In this document: positions 31,759 through 41,384 of the stretch, in pieces | How positions within the stretch are numbered: position 1 is the stretch's first letter | How the letters are laid out: the number at the start of each line of letters is the position of its first letter | Source of the DNA: Azospirillum rugosum | GTDB lineage: Bacteria; Pseudomonadota; Alphaproteobacteria; Azospirillales; Azospirillaceae | Direction: 5' to 3' | DNA: 64,000 nt | NCBI RefSeq assembly: GCF_017876155.1 | Contig: NZ_JAGINP010000011.1 | Location: 124,001 to 188,000, forward strand | Made by a program: the position numbers and the translations under genes | The notes under the pieces: model-generated | Database searches by the model: none | The model's input: only the letters and a program-made list of their open reading frames with translations | Told to the model about the DNA's origin: nothing

Positions 31759-32604
31759 TCACCGTCCGTCGCGCTTCGCCAGGAAGGCCAGCCGTTCCAG
31801 CAGATGCACGTCCTGCTCATTCTTCAGCAGGGCGCCGCAGAGCGGCGGGATCAGGGTGCGGGCGTCCTTGGCGCGCAGCGTTTCCGGGTCCACGTCCTCG
31901 ACCATCAGCAGCTTGAACCAGTCCAGAAGCTCGGACGTGGAGGGCTTCTTCTTCAGGCCCGGCACGTCGCGGAGCGCGTAGAAGAGCGACATCGCCTCGC
32001 GCAGCAGGTCGCGCTTCAGGTTCGGGTAATGGACCTCGACGATCCGCTCCATCGTCTCGCGGTCGGGGAAGCGGATGTAGTGGAAGAAGCAGCGGCGCAG
32101 GAAAGCGTCCGGCAGCTCCTTCTCGTTGTTGGAGGTGATGATGACGATCGGGCGCTGCGCCGCCTTGACGGTCTGCCGCGTCTCGTAGACGTGGAACTCC
32201 ATGCGGTCGAGTTCGAGCAGAAGGTCGTTGGGGAACTCGATGTCGGCCTTGTCGATCTCGTCGATCAGCAGGACGGGCGCGTCCGGGGCCTCGAACGCCT
32301 CCCACAGCTTGCCGCGCACGATGTAGTTGCCGATGTCGTGCACCCGCTCCTCGCCCAGCTGGCTGTCGCGCAGGCGGCTGACCGCGTCGTATTCGTACAG
32401 CCCCTGCTGCGCCTTGGTCGTGGACTTGATGTGCCAGGCGAGCAGCGGCTTGTTCAGCGACCGGGCGATCTCCTGCGCCAGCACGGTCTTGCCGGTGCCG
32501 GGCTCCCCCTTAACCAGCAGCGGGCGCTGCAGCGTGATGGCGGCGTTGACCGCGACCATCAGATCCTCGGTGGCGACGTAGGACTCGGTGCCGGTGAAGC
32601 GCAT
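31759..32604 (-). CDS. MoxR family AAA+ ATPase
   Basis: A 281-aa AAA+ ATPase of the MoxR/CoxD-like group that remodels or matures partner enzymes together with VWA proteins. Walker A is GEPGTGKT (33-40), Walker B LLIDEIDKAD, sensor 1 IITSNNEKELPDAFLRRCFF with the arginine finger region. The ATG at 32604 (MRFTGTESY) was chosen; the upstream extension has no family likeness. Its expected partner, the CoxE-like VWA protein, is at 26667-27860 on the same strand with several oppositely directed genes in between, so the pair has been split. Confidence 0.92.
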   Translation of the reverse strand: MRFTGTESYVATEDLMVAVNAAITLQRPLLVKGEPGTGKTVLAQEIARSLNKPLLAWHIKSTTKAQQGLYEYDAVSRLRDSQLGEERVHDIGNYIVRGKLWEAFEAPDAPVLLIDEIDKADIEFPNDLLLELDRMEFHVYETRQTVKAAQRPIVIITSNNEKELPDAFLRRCFFHYIRFPDRETMERIVEVHYPNLKRDLLREAMSLFYALRDVPGLKKKPSTSELLDWFKLLMVEDVDPETLRAKDARTLIPPLCGALLKNEQDVHLLERLAFLAKRDGR

Positions 32605-32723
32605 GCCAGTCGGTTCCGCTGGGTTGGTTGGAGGGTGCCCGCATCCTTCCAGCAGTGGGTGCGTCGCGCAAGACGGAACCGCCGGACCGGGCACGGCGTT
32701 CCGTAGCCCAAGGGAGGCGTCGC

Positions 32724-33146
32724 ATGAGTGATCGCAATTTCTGGCCGGAGTATCTGGAGCAGCACCGGCACCCGGTGAACCGCGCGCTGCACGTCACCGG
32801 CACGGCGGCGGCCACCGCCCTGCTGGCGGCCGGGCTGCTGCGGCGCGACCCGCGCGCGCTGCTCGCCGCCCCGCTGGTGGGCTATGGCGCGGCGTGGCTG
32901 GGGCATTTCCTGGTGGAGCGCAACCGGCCGAAGACGCTGGAGGCGCCGGTCGCCTCCCTGCTGGCCGACTACCGCCTGCTGGGACTCGCGCTGACCGGGC
33001 GGCTGGCGCGCGAATACCGGCGCTACGGCATCCCCGACCAGCCGGGCGTTACGATCCGGAACTCGGCGCTCCGTCCTGCCGTCACGCCGTCTTCGCCAGA
33101 GCGCTCGGCCCGACGATATGAGGAACCATCTTCATATCCGCCATGA
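32724..33146 (+). CDS. DUF962/Mpo1-like membrane protein
   Basis: A 140-aa protein of the Mpo1-like/DUF962 family, whose yeast member is an iron-dependent 2-hydroxy fatty acid dioxygenase. The signature FWPEYLEQHRHPVNRALHVTGT contains the conserved histidines and is followed by a membrane hairpin (AAATALLAAGLL, then LLAAPLVGYGAAWLGHFLVERNRP with H-F-x-x-E-x-N-x-P). The ATG at 32724 has a good RBS (AGGGAGGCG). Its last 22 codons overlap the end of the convergent hemerythrin gene by 65 bp, so its C-terminal tail is probably not conserved. Confidence 0.85.
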   Translation: MSDRNFWPEYLEQHRHPVNRALHVTGTAAATALLAAGLLRRDPRALLAAPLVGYGAAWLGHFLVERNRPKTLEAPVASLLADYRLLGLALTGRLAREYRRYGIPDQPGVTIRNSALRPAVTPSSPERSARRYEEPSSYPP

Positions 33147-33507
33147 GGATGTGCTGGACGAGCCATTCCGCGGCGAACTTGTAGATGCGCTCGGCGACCA
33201 TCTTCGCCGGCTCCTCCATGAACTCTTCGCAGATGTCCTGCAACGCACGACGGGCGGTGTCGTGTTGCAGCTTGTGGACGGCATAGTCCGGGTATTCGAC
33301 GGCGAGCATCAACTTCTCCTCGCGGTCGAAATGGGACTTCGTGTATTCGCACAGGCGCAGCAGGGTTTGGGCGGTCAACCGGGGATCGTAGGTCGCCTGG
33401 TTGATCGCTTGGTCCAGGTCGTTCACGCAGCGGATCATTTGTTTGTGATCTTCGTCGATCCGCTCGATCCCGACGCTCATCCTGCTCCGCCAGATGATGT
33501 ACGGCAT
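33082..33507 (-). CDS. Bacteriohemerythrin
   Basis: A 141-aa oxygen-binding di-iron protein. All seven ligands of the hemerythrin site can be placed: H21 (DEDHKQM), H59 and E63 (SHFDREE), H78 and H82 (HKLQH), H119 and D124 (QHILMAD). It begins directly with the family start PYIIWRSRMSVGIERIDEDH, so the ATG at 33507 is right. It may carry or sense oxygen or NO in the cytosol; it has no kinase or methyl-accepting domain attached. The 3' end overlaps the convergent DUF962 gene by 65 bp. Confidence 0.93.
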   Translation of the reverse strand: MPYIIWRSRMSVGIERIDEDHKQMIRCVNDLDQAINQATYDPRLTAQTLLRLCEYTKSHFDREEKLMLAVEYPDYAVHKLQHDTARRALQDICEEFMEEPAKMVAERIYKFAAEWLVQHILMADMKMVPHIVGPSALAKTA

Positions 33508-33621
33508 CGCGCACCCCCTGGCCGGGCATTTCCTCCGCATATGAAGGTAAATGTCCCGGCCCGGGAGGCCAAGCGGTTGCAACCGAAACCGGTTGCGACA
33601 CGACGTAGCAGGTGATTACCC

Positions 33622-36291
33622 TTACGACGCAACTTTCGACGCGACGGCCTTTTCGATCGCTTCGACCGCGGCGGGCGCCAGCGACGCGTCCGGGCCGCCG
33701 GCCTGGGCCATGTCCGGCCGGCCGCCGCCGCCCTTGCCGCCCAGGGCCTCCGCACCGACGCGGACGAGGTCCACGGCGCTGAGCTTCGCCGTCAGGTCGT
33801 CGGTGACGCCGACGACGATGGAGGCCTTGCCCTCGTTGGAGGCGATCAGGACGACGACGCCGGAGCCGACCTGCTTCTTCAGCTCGTCGGCCATCGGCTT
33901 CAGGTCCTTGGCCGGCAGGCCGTCCACGACGCGCGCGGCGTATTTCACGCCGGCGATGTCCTTGGCCTCGCCGCCGCCGTCGGCCTTCGCACCGCCGCCC
34001 ATAGCGACCTGACGGCGGAGTTCGGCCAGCTCCCGCTCCATCTTCTTGCGCTCGTCCACCAGGGCGGCGAGGCGGGTCGGCACCTCCTCCGGACGGACCT
34101 TGAGGACGGAGGCCGCCTCGGTCAGCAGGTGATCGCGATCCGAGAGCCAGGCCTTGGCGCCGGTGCCGGTCAGCGCCTCGATGCGGCGCACGCCGGCGGC
34201 GACCGCGCCCTCGGCGACGATCTTCAGCAGGCCGATGTCGCCGGTGCGGCGGACGTGGGTGCCGCCGCACAGTTCGATGGAGTAGTCGCGGTCAAGCTCG
34301 CCGTGCGGGCCGCCCATGGAGACGACGCGCACCTCGTCGCCGTACTTCTCGCCGAACAGGGCCATGGCGCCCATCTGGCGCGCCTCGTCCGGGGACATCA
34401 GGCGGGTGACCACCTCGCTGTTGGCGAGGATGCGGCGGTTGACCTCGTCCTCCACCGCGGCGATGTCGTCCTGGGTCAGGCCGACCGGCTGGCTGATGTC
34501 GAAGCGCAGGCGTTCCGACGAGACCAGCGAGCCCTTCTGCGTGACGTGCTCGCCCAGGCGGTGGCGCAGCGCCTCGTGCAGCAGGTGGGTGGCGGAGTGG
34601 TTGGCGCGGATGGCCGAGCGGCGCTCCGTGTCCACGCGCAGTTCCACCACGTCGCCGACCTTCAGCGTGCCCTTGGTGACGGTACCGATGTGCGCCCAGA
34701 CCGCACCCAGCTTTTTCTGCGTGTCGGAGACGGCGAATTCGGTGCCTTCGGCGGAGAAGATCACGCCGGAGTCGCCGACCTGACCGCCCGACTCGCCGTA
34801 GAAGGGGGTCTGGTTGACGATGACCATGACCTCCTCGCCGAGCGCCGCCTGCTCCACGCGGGCGCCACCCTTCACGATGGCGGTCACCTTGCCCTCGGCG
34901 ACCTCGGTGTCGTAGCCGAAGAACTCCGTGGCGCCCAGTTCGTCCTTCAGCTCGTACCACAGCGTCTCGGTCGCGGCCTCGCCCGAGCCCGCCCAGGACT
35001 CGCGCGCCTTGCGGCGCTGCTCGTCCATGGCGGCCTTGAAGCCGTCCTCGTCCACCGGGCGGCCCTGGGTGCGCAGCACGTCCTGGGTCAGGTCCAGCGG
35101 GAAACCGTAGGTGTCGTAGAGCTTGAAGGCGATGTCGCCGGGCAGCGGCTGCCCCTCGCCCAGGCGACCGACCTCGTCCTCCAGCAGGCGCAGGCCGCGC
35201 TCCAGCGTCTGCTTGAAGCGGGTCTCCTCCAGCTTCAGCGTCTCGACGATCAGCGCGCGGGCGCGGTTCAGCTCCGGGTACGCATCGCCCATCTGCTGGA
35301 TCAGCGCCGGGACGAGGCGGTGCATCAGCGGCTCGCGCGCGCCGATCATGTGGGCGTGGCGCATGGCGCGGCGCATGATGCGGCGCAGCACGTAGCCGCG
35401 GCCCTCGTTCGACGGCAGCACGCCGTCGGCGATCAGGAAGGAGCAGGAGCGCAGGTGGTCGGCGATGACCCGGTGCGACACGGCGTGCGCGCCGTCCGGC
35501 GAGGTGCCGGTGCCCTCGGCCGACGCCATGATCAGCGCGCGCATCAGGTCGATGTCGTAGTTGTCGTGCTTGCCCTGCAGCACGGCCGCCAGACGCTCCA
35601 GCCCCATGCCGGTGTCGATGGACGGCTTGGGCAGCGCGATCAGGTCGTTCGGCCCGCGCTGCTCATACTGCATGAACACGAGGTTCCAGATCTCAATGAA
35701 GCGGTCGCCGTCCTGGTCGGGCGAGCCCGGAGGACCACCGGCGATGTGCGGGCCGTGGTCGTAGAAAATCTCCGAGCAGGGACCGCAGGGGCCGGTGTCG
35801 CCCATGCGCCAGAAATTGTCATCGGTCGGGATGCGGATGATCTTGTCGTCCGACAGGCCGGCGACCTTGCGCCAGATGCCCGCGGCCTCCTCGTCGGAGG
35901 TGTGGACGGTGACCATCAGCTTGTCGGCCGGAAGCCCGAACTCCTTGGTGACGAGGTTCCAGGCGAACGCGATGGCGTCGTCCTTGAAGTAGTCGCCGAA
36001 GGAGAAGTTGCCGAGCATCTCGAAGAAGGTGTGGTGGCGCGCCGTGTAGCCGACGTTGTCCAGGTCGTTGTGCTTGCCGCCCGCCCGCACGCACTTCTGC
36101 GAGGTGGTCGCACGCTTGTACGGCCGCTGCTCCGCGCCGGTGAAGACGTTCTTGAACTGCACCATGCCGGCGTTCGTGAACATCAGCGTCGGGTCGTTGC
36201 GCGGAACCAGCGGCGACGACTCCACGATCTGGTGGCCGTTCTTCGCGAAATAGTCCAGGAACGTGCGGCGGATGTCGTTGGCGGTCTTCAT
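33622..36291 (-). CDS. alaS: Alanyl-tRNA synthetase
   Basis: An 889-aa enzyme that charges tRNA-Ala. The class II catalytic domain starts [20 protein letters not shown] with motif 2 region [13 protein letters not shown] and [19 protein letters not shown]; the editing domain carries [12 protein letters not shown] (HxxxH) and [13 protein letters not shown]; the C-terminal DHHA1 domain begins near [11 protein letters not shown] and ends GGKGGGRPD...A. Its length is normal. The ATG at 36291 (MKTAND) was chosen. It lies near recA, a common alphaproteobacterial arrangement, but both are leftward with a small rightward ORF between them. Confidence 0.97.
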   Translation of the reverse strand: MKTANDIRRTFLDYFAKNGHQIVESSPLVPRNDPTLMFTNAGMVQFKNVFTGAEQRPYKRATTSQKCVRAGGKHNDLDNVGYTARHHTFFEMLGNFSFGDYFKDDAIAFAWNLVTKEFGLPADKLMVTVHTSDEEAAGIWRKVAGLSDDKIIRIPTDDNFWRMGDTGPCGPCSEIFYDHGPHIAGGPPGSPDQDGDRFIEIWNLVFMQYEQRGPNDLIALPKPSIDTGMGLERLAAVLQGKHDNYDIDLMRALIMASAEGTGTSPDGAHAVSHRVIADHLRSCSFLIADGVLPSNEGRGYVLRRIMRRAMRHAHMIGAREPLMHRLVPALIQQMGDAYPELNRARALIVETLKLEETRFKQTLERGLRLLEDEVGRLGEGQPLPGDIAFKLYDTYGFPLDLTQDVLRTQGRPVDEDGFKAAMDEQRRKARESWAGSGEAATETLWYELKDELGATEFFGYDTEVAEGKVTAIVKGGARVEQAALGEEVMVIVNQTPFYGESGGQVGDSGVIFSAEGTEFAVSDTQKKLGAVWAHIGTVTKGTLKVGDVVELRVDTERRSAIRANHSATHLLHEALRHRLGEHVTQKGSLVSSERLRFDISQPVGLTQDDIAAVEDEVNRRILANSEVVTRLMSPDEARQMGAMALFGEKYGDEVRVVSMGGPHGELDRDYSIELCGGTHVRRTGDIGLLKIVAEGAVAAGVRRIEALTGTGAKAWLSDRDHLLTEAASVLKVRPEEVPTRLAALVDERKKMERELAELRRQVAMGGGAKADGGGEAKDIAGVKYAARVVDGLPAKDLKPMADELKKQVGSGVVVLIASNEGKASIVVGVTDDLTAKLSAVDLVRVGAEALGGKGGGGRPDMAQAGGPDASLAPAAVEAIEKAVASKVAS

Positions 36292-36512
36292 AGGCGTGTC
36301 CAGGCTCCGGCTACGGTCGTCGGCGATGGTCGGCGGCGCGGCCTTTTCGCGGCCGAAACGTGCTTTTAGCGTGACTTGGTGTGGCTGTCCACAGACTGCC
36401 AGCGATGCGGGCATTGCGGCGCGCCGCCGCGGGGCGGCCATCGCAATGCGTCGACGCGGCGTCTGGCCGCGTGGACAGGGCGCATTCTTCTTGCTTCATC
36501 GGCGGTGCGGAC

Positions 36513-36536
36513 GGGCGGTGGAATGGGCCACCGCCC
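36513..36536 (+). promoter_or_regulatory. Hairpin upstream of the microprotein RBS
   Basis: GGGCGGTGG (36513-36521) pairs perfectly with CCACCGCCC (36528-36536) over a 6-nt loop, ending 10 bp before the AGGAGG of the 24-codon ORF. It could shield or expose the RBS, or stabilise the 5' end of the message. Confidence 0.45.
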
Positions 36537-36561
36537 CGCCGCTCACTAGGAGGCTCGTAGG

Positions 36562-36636
36562 ATGAAAAGGATCCTCGAACTCCTGATCCTGCTGTTGACG
36601 GCGATCAAGCTGGCGCTTGATCTCCTGAACCGCTAG
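36562..36636 (+). CDS. 24-aa hydrophobic microprotein
   Basis: A 24-codon ORF, ATG to TAG, with a near-perfect Shine-Dalgarno AGGAGG 9 nt before the ATG. The peptide starts [16 protein letters not shown] and ends LDLLNR: 15 of 24 residues are Leu, Ile or Ala, with basic ends and Glu6/Asp20, so it could span the membrane or lie along it as an amphipathic helix. It is flanked by hairpins at 36513-36536 and 36646-36675. It resembles small membrane peptides, including type I toxins, in size and composition only. No antisense RNA promoter was identified. Confidence 0.55.
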   Translation: MKRILELLILLLTAIKLALDLLNR

Positions 36637-36645
36637 GACCGGGCC

Positions 36646-36675
36646 GGCGGGCGGGTGCTGGAACACCCGTCCGCC
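36646..36675 (+). terminator. Hairpin after the microprotein ORF
   Basis: GGCGGGCGGGTG (36646-36657) pairs with CACCCGTCCGCC (36664-36675) over a CTGGAA loop, one G-T in twelve. It starts 9 bp after the microprotein stop. The U run is missing; the nearest T tract is about 15 bp beyond. Confidence 0.55.
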
Positions 36676-36747
36676 AAGCCTGAATGTAGGGTTTTTCGCG
36701 CTTTCGGACAAGATGGCCCGGTCGGCGTGCGGCGAGGAAGCGCAACG

Positions 36748-36778
36748 AAAAACCCCTCCCCGGCGGACCGGGAAGGGG
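36748..36778 (-). terminator. Rho-independent terminator after recA
   Basis: On the minus strand CCCCTTCCCGG pairs with CCGGGGAGGGG (one mismatch), followed by a run of five T (36748-36752). It begins 30 bp after the recA stop. Confidence 0.9.
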
Positions 36779-36808
36779 CTTCGTTCGTCAGCGCTTAACC
36801 GCCGTGGA

Positions 36809-37888
<1,080 letters not shown>

Positions 37889-37950
37889 GCCCGTCTCCCC
37901 TTGTTAGATCACATCTTCGGCCCTGGGCCAACGGTCTTGCTATGACGTGC

Positions 37951-37978
37951 ATTGTACCAGTTCCGTTCTCATCGGCAA
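37951..37978 (-). promoter_or_regulatory. recA: recA promoter candidate
   Basis: On the minus strand TTGCCG (37973-37978) and TACAAT (37951-37956) are 16 bp apart, placing the start of transcription about 60 nt before the recA ATG. The LexA box lies directly upstream of the -35 hexamer. Confidence 0.55.
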
Positions 37979-37986
37979 AGGCAAAA

Positions 37987-38001
37987 GTTCATCAAACGTT
38001 C
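37987..38001. promoter_or_regulatory. recA: LexA (SOS) box of recA
   Basis: GTTC-ATCAAAC-GTTC is an exact match to the alphaproteobacterial LexA site GTTC-N7-GTTC (a direct repeat, unlike the E. coli palindrome). It is about 100 bp before the recA ATG. Confidence 0.88.
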
Positions 38002-38112
38002 TCTCTGCCGAAGGTGCTAAGCGGCTGGTGCGGCGACGGTGCGCGCACCATGTCCGGCCCCTTCGCGCCTCTCCACGGGAAAGGCCGCGGAACAGGGCTC
38101 GGAGGGAGTGGG

Positions 38113-38625
38113 ATGAAGGTTGAACGGTCCACCCTCGACCGCATGATCGACCGGCTGACGGCCCAGCGCACGGCGCTGGGGTGGGCGGCGGGATGCGTCG
38201 ACGGGACCCATGGTATGGTGATGGAGATCGGACTCGGCAAGGGCCGGACCTACGATCATTTGCGCCACCTGTTCCCGCCCCGGAACATCCTGGTGTTCGA
38301 CATGTGGGCGCGGGTTCCGGCCGACCTCCGGCCCGACGCGGACCGGCTGTTCCTGGGCGACTTCCGCGAAACCCTGCCCGCGGCGGCGGAGCGGTACCGG
38401 GGTGCCGTGCGGTTCGCGCACGCCGACATCGGCAGCGCCAAGGAGGAGGACGAGGACGGCATCCGCGCCTGGATCGGCGGGCTGGTCGAGCCGTTCCTGG
38501 CGCCGGGGGCCCTGGTGCTGTCCGACCGGGAAATCGGCGCGGGCCGCGCCGGCTGGGAGCCGGTCGCGGTGCCCGGGACGGAGGTTTGGCCGTATCACGC
38601 GTGGCGGGTGTCGCCGGGCGCGTAG
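38113..38625 (+). CDS. Class I SAM-dependent methyltransferase-like protein
   Basis: A 170-aa protein with a Rossmann-type SAM-binding start: GMVMEIGLGKGRTYDHLRHLFPPRNILVFDMW, where E-I-G-L-G-K-G is motif I and the following acid motif II. It matches the small Methyltransf_17-type proteins in length and layout. It ends with VPGTEVWPYHAWRVSPG. The substrate is unknown. The ATG at 38113 has a good RBS (GGAGGGAG). It is divergent from recA and shares the region containing the LexA box, so SOS control of this gene too is possible. It stops 5 bp before repeat copy A3. Confidence 0.75.
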   Translation: MKVERSTLDRMIDRLTAQRTALGWAAGCVDGTHGMVMEIGLGKGRTYDHLRHLFPPRNILVFDMWARVPADLRPDADRLFLGDFRETLPAAAERYRGAVRFAHADIGSAKEEDEDGIRAWIGGLVEPFLAPGALVLSDREIGAGRAGWEPVAVPGTEVWPYHAWRVSPGA

Positions 38626-38629
38626 CCCA

Positions 38630-38714
38630 GTAGGTCGGGTGGAGCGAAGCGCAACCCAACACCGGTCTCCACGCCGCGTGTGTTGGGTTCCGCTGGCGCT
38701 GCACCCAACCTACG
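38630..38714. repeat. Palindromic repeat family A, copy 3
   Basis: TAGGTCGGGTGGAGCGAAGC ... GCGCTGCACCCAACCTACGG with inner CAACCCAACA / TGTTGGGTT. It lies between the stop of the rightward methyltransferase gene and the stop of leftward cckA. The arms carry a few paired substitutions against copy 1. Confidence 0.9.
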
Positions 38715-38735
38715 GGGCTGCGGGGACGCGGGCGG

Positions 38736-41315
38736 TCACTTCCCCTCCCGCATGACCTCCTTCACCTTGGAGGCCAGCTGCTTCAGGGAGAAGGGTTTGG
38801 GCAGGAAGTGGGCGACCTCGACGCCGTCGATGTCGCCCAGGCGGTCCTCGGCGTAGCCGGAGATGAAGATCACGCGCATGTCCGCGCGCTTCTGCCGCAC
38901 GTGGCGGGCCAGCGTCGGGCCGTCCATCTGCGGCATCACCACGTCGGTGATCAGCAGGTCGATGCCGGTGCCGTCCGCCCCGATCTGCTGAAGCGCCGCC
39001 TCGCCGTTCTTGGCCTCCAGCACCTGATAGCCCTTGTTGCGCAGCGCGCGGGCGGAGAAGACGCGCACCGCGTCCTCGTCCTCCACCAGCAGGATGGTGC
39101 CGGAGCCGGTCAGGTCGCTGCCGCGGCGCTCCCGCGGTTCGCCCTGGTCGGGGCGCTTGGCCTCGCCCTGGTGGCGCGGCAGCAGGATGGTGAAGGTCGT
39201 CCCCTCGCCCACCACCGACTCCACCAGCACGAAGCCGCCGGTCTGCCGCACGATGCCGTAGACGGTGGACAGCCCCAGCCCGGTGCCCGACCCGACCTCC
39301 TTGGTCGAGAAGAAGGGCTCGAAAATGCGCTGGAGGTTCTCCTTGGGGATGCCGCAGCCGGTGTCGATGACCTCGATGGAGACGTAGTCGCCGGCCGGGA
39401 TCGTCTCGTGCTCCCGGCGCAGCGGTTGGTCGACCGTGTGGTTGGAGGTGACGATGGTCAGCCGCCCGCCGCCGGCCATGGCGTCGCGCGCGTTGACCAC
39501 GAGGTTGATGATCACCTGCTCCAGCTGGTTCTGGTCCACCTTCACGAAGCCGATGTCGCGGCCGTGCAGCATCTTCAGCTCGATGTTCTCGCCGATCAGG
39601 CGGCGCATCAGGTTCGCCAGTTCCGCCAGCACGTCGGTGACGCTGAGGATGCGCGGCTGGAGCGTCTGCTGGCGCGAGAAGGCCAGCAGCTGCCGCACAA
39701 GGTTGGCGGCGCGGTTGGCGTTCTGCTTGATCTGCATGATGTCGCTGAAGGACTGGTCGCCCGGCTTGTGCCGCAGCAGAAGCAGGTCGCAGAAGCCGAT
39801 CATCGCGGTCAGCAGGTTGTTGAAGTCGTGCGCCACGCCGCCGGCCAGCTGGCCCACCGCCTGCATCTTCTGCGACTGGGCGAACTGCGCCTCCAGCCCC
39901 TTGCGCTCCGTCATGTCGATGAAGTGGAGCATGAGGTCGGCGCCGCCGTCACCGCCCACACCGCCGGCCAGGCTGTCGAGCCGCCGCGCGTAGAGCTGGG
40001 CCACGAGGTCGCGCCCGCCGGACAGGCGCACCTCCAGCGGGGTCGCCGGGTCGGCGCCGCCCTGCACGGCCGACAGCCGCTCCGCCACCGGCGCGCGCTC
40101 CGCCGGCACGAACAGGTCGGTGATGGGCCGGCCGATGACGCTGCCGGCGTCGGTGCCGATCAGCGCCAGGAAGGCCTGGTTGCACTCCGCCAGACGCCCG
40201 CCGTCGTCGACGCGGGCGATGCCGATGGGCGCGTCCTCGAAGAAGCGCTGGAAGCGCTGTTCGGACAGGCGCAGGGCCTCCTGCCACTCGCGCTCCGGCG
40301 TCAGGTCGCGCACGACGGAGCGGGTGTGCACCGTGCGCCCGTCGTCCCCCACCACCACCGTCTGCGCGACCGAGGCCTGGAAGCGCCGCCCGTTCAGCCC
40401 GCGCATGGCGACGTCGCCGCGCTGCTCCAGCCCGCCGCCCTCCAACAGGTCGAAGGGGGCGGAGTTGGCGGGCGGGTTCGCCAGCACCTCGTGCAGTCGG
40501 CGCGCGCCCCCGACACCGCCATCGACGAGATCGCCCGGCGTGCAGCCCAGCCACTTCGCCAGGGTCGCGTTGACGAACAGGAAATGGCCGTCCTGGTCCA
40601 CCGAGAAGAAGCCGATCGGCGCGTTGTCCATGAAGTCGGCGAGCTTCGTCTGCTCGCGCTGCATCACCTGCTCCAGCTCGCGCCGAGCGGTGATGTCCTC
40701 CACGCGCCAGAGGATGGCGCCGGGATGGCCGTCGATCGGCTGCGCCTGGACGCGCCGCCACTCCACCCCCTGCCCCTCCGTCGGGACTGGAAGCTCCACC
40801 GTTCCGGCCGCCCCGCCGCGCACGCGGTCGAGCAGGCGCCGGAACTCCCCCGCGCTGTCCGCGTCGGCGGCGAACTGGCGCGCCAGCGCGTGGATCGGCG
40901 ATTCGTCCTCGGTCCAGCCGGTCAGGCGGCGGAAGGCGGCGTTCACGAAGACCGCGCGCCCGTTGCCGTCGCAGACGAACTGGCCGGCCGGCACGCCTTC
41001 CAGCGCGCCGCCCAGGAGGGAGCCGACGTGGGACAGCCGCTGCCGCGCGCGGCCGAGCCGCAGGACGAGCCCGGCGATGCCCAGCACCGCGAGCACCACG
41101 CCCACCCAGCCGACCGGATCCTGGTCGAGCACCAGCCCGGCGCCCATGGCGGCGAGGCCGGCAAGGATGAGAACCGCCAGCGCGGCCGTCGCAAGCACCC
41201 CGCCGGACCGTTCCGGCGTATGGCCCGCCCATTCGGCGGGGCTTTCGACGCGGGTGCCGTCGAGGAAGGAAGAGGATGCGTCGTCCACCAAAGCTCCGGG
41301 TCTGCCGTTCGCCAC
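38736..41315 (-). CDS. cckA: Hybrid histidine kinase CckA
   Basis: An 859-aa membrane-bound hybrid kinase. After two membrane segments (VLATAALAVLILAGLAAMGAGLVL and WVGVVLAVLGIAGLVLRLG) come several PAS domains, then KMQAVGQLAGGVAHDFNNLLTAMI (H-box with HDFNN), N-box INLVVNARDAMAGGG, G boxes DTGCGIP and GTGLGLSTVYG, and a receiver domain ILLVEDEDAVRVFS...DLLITDVVMPQMDGP. This matches CckA, which in Caulobacter phosphorylates CtrA and CpdR through ChpT. It starts 69 bp after flhB on the same strand, so it may share the flagellar transcript; gcrA is also in this window. Confidence 0.93.
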   Translation of the reverse strand: MANGRPGALVDDASSSFLDGTRVESPAEWAGHTPERSGGVLATAALAVLILAGLAAMGAGLVLDQDPVGWVGVVLAVLGIAGLVLRLGRARQRLSHVGSLLGGALEGVPAGQFVCDGNGRAVFVNAAFRRLTGWTEDESPIHALARQFAADADSAGEFRRLLDRVRGGAAGTVELPVPTEGQGVEWRRVQAQPIDGHPGAILWRVEDITARRELEQVMQREQTKLADFMDNAPIGFFSVDQDGHFLFVNATLAKWLGCTPGDLVDGGVGGARRLHEVLANPPANSAPFDLLEGGGLEQRGDVAMRGLNGRRFQASVAQTVVVGDDGRTVHTRSVVRDLTPEREWQEALRLSEQRFQRFFEDAPIGIARVDDGGRLAECNQAFLALIGTDAGSVIGRPITDLFVPAERAPVAERLSAVQGGADPATPLEVRLSGGRDLVAQLYARRLDSLAGGVGGDGGADLMLHFIDMTERKGLEAQFAQSQKMQAVGQLAGGVAHDFNNLLTAMIGFCDLLLLRHKPGDQSFSDIMQIKQNANRAANLVRQLLAFSRQQTLQPRILSVTDVLAELANLMRRLIGENIELKMLHGRDIGFVKVDQNQLEQVIINLVVNARDAMAGGGRLTIVTSNHTVDQPLRREHETIPAGDYVSIEVIDTGCGIPKENLQRIFEPFFSTKEVGSGTGLGLSTVYGIVRQTGGFVLVESVVGEGTTFTILLPRHQGEAKRPDQGEPRERRGSDLTGSGTILLVEDEDAVRVFSARALRNKGYQVLEAKNGEAALQQIGADGTGIDLLITDVVMPQMDGPTLARHVRQKRADMRVIFISGYAEDRLGDIDGVEVAHFLPKPFSLKQLASKVKEVMREGK

Positions 41316-41384
41316 AGACGGGGAAAGCGCGGCCGGATCGATCCGGTGCGGTCCCCCGCCGTTTTGAAAGGCCGCCGGCCGCCG

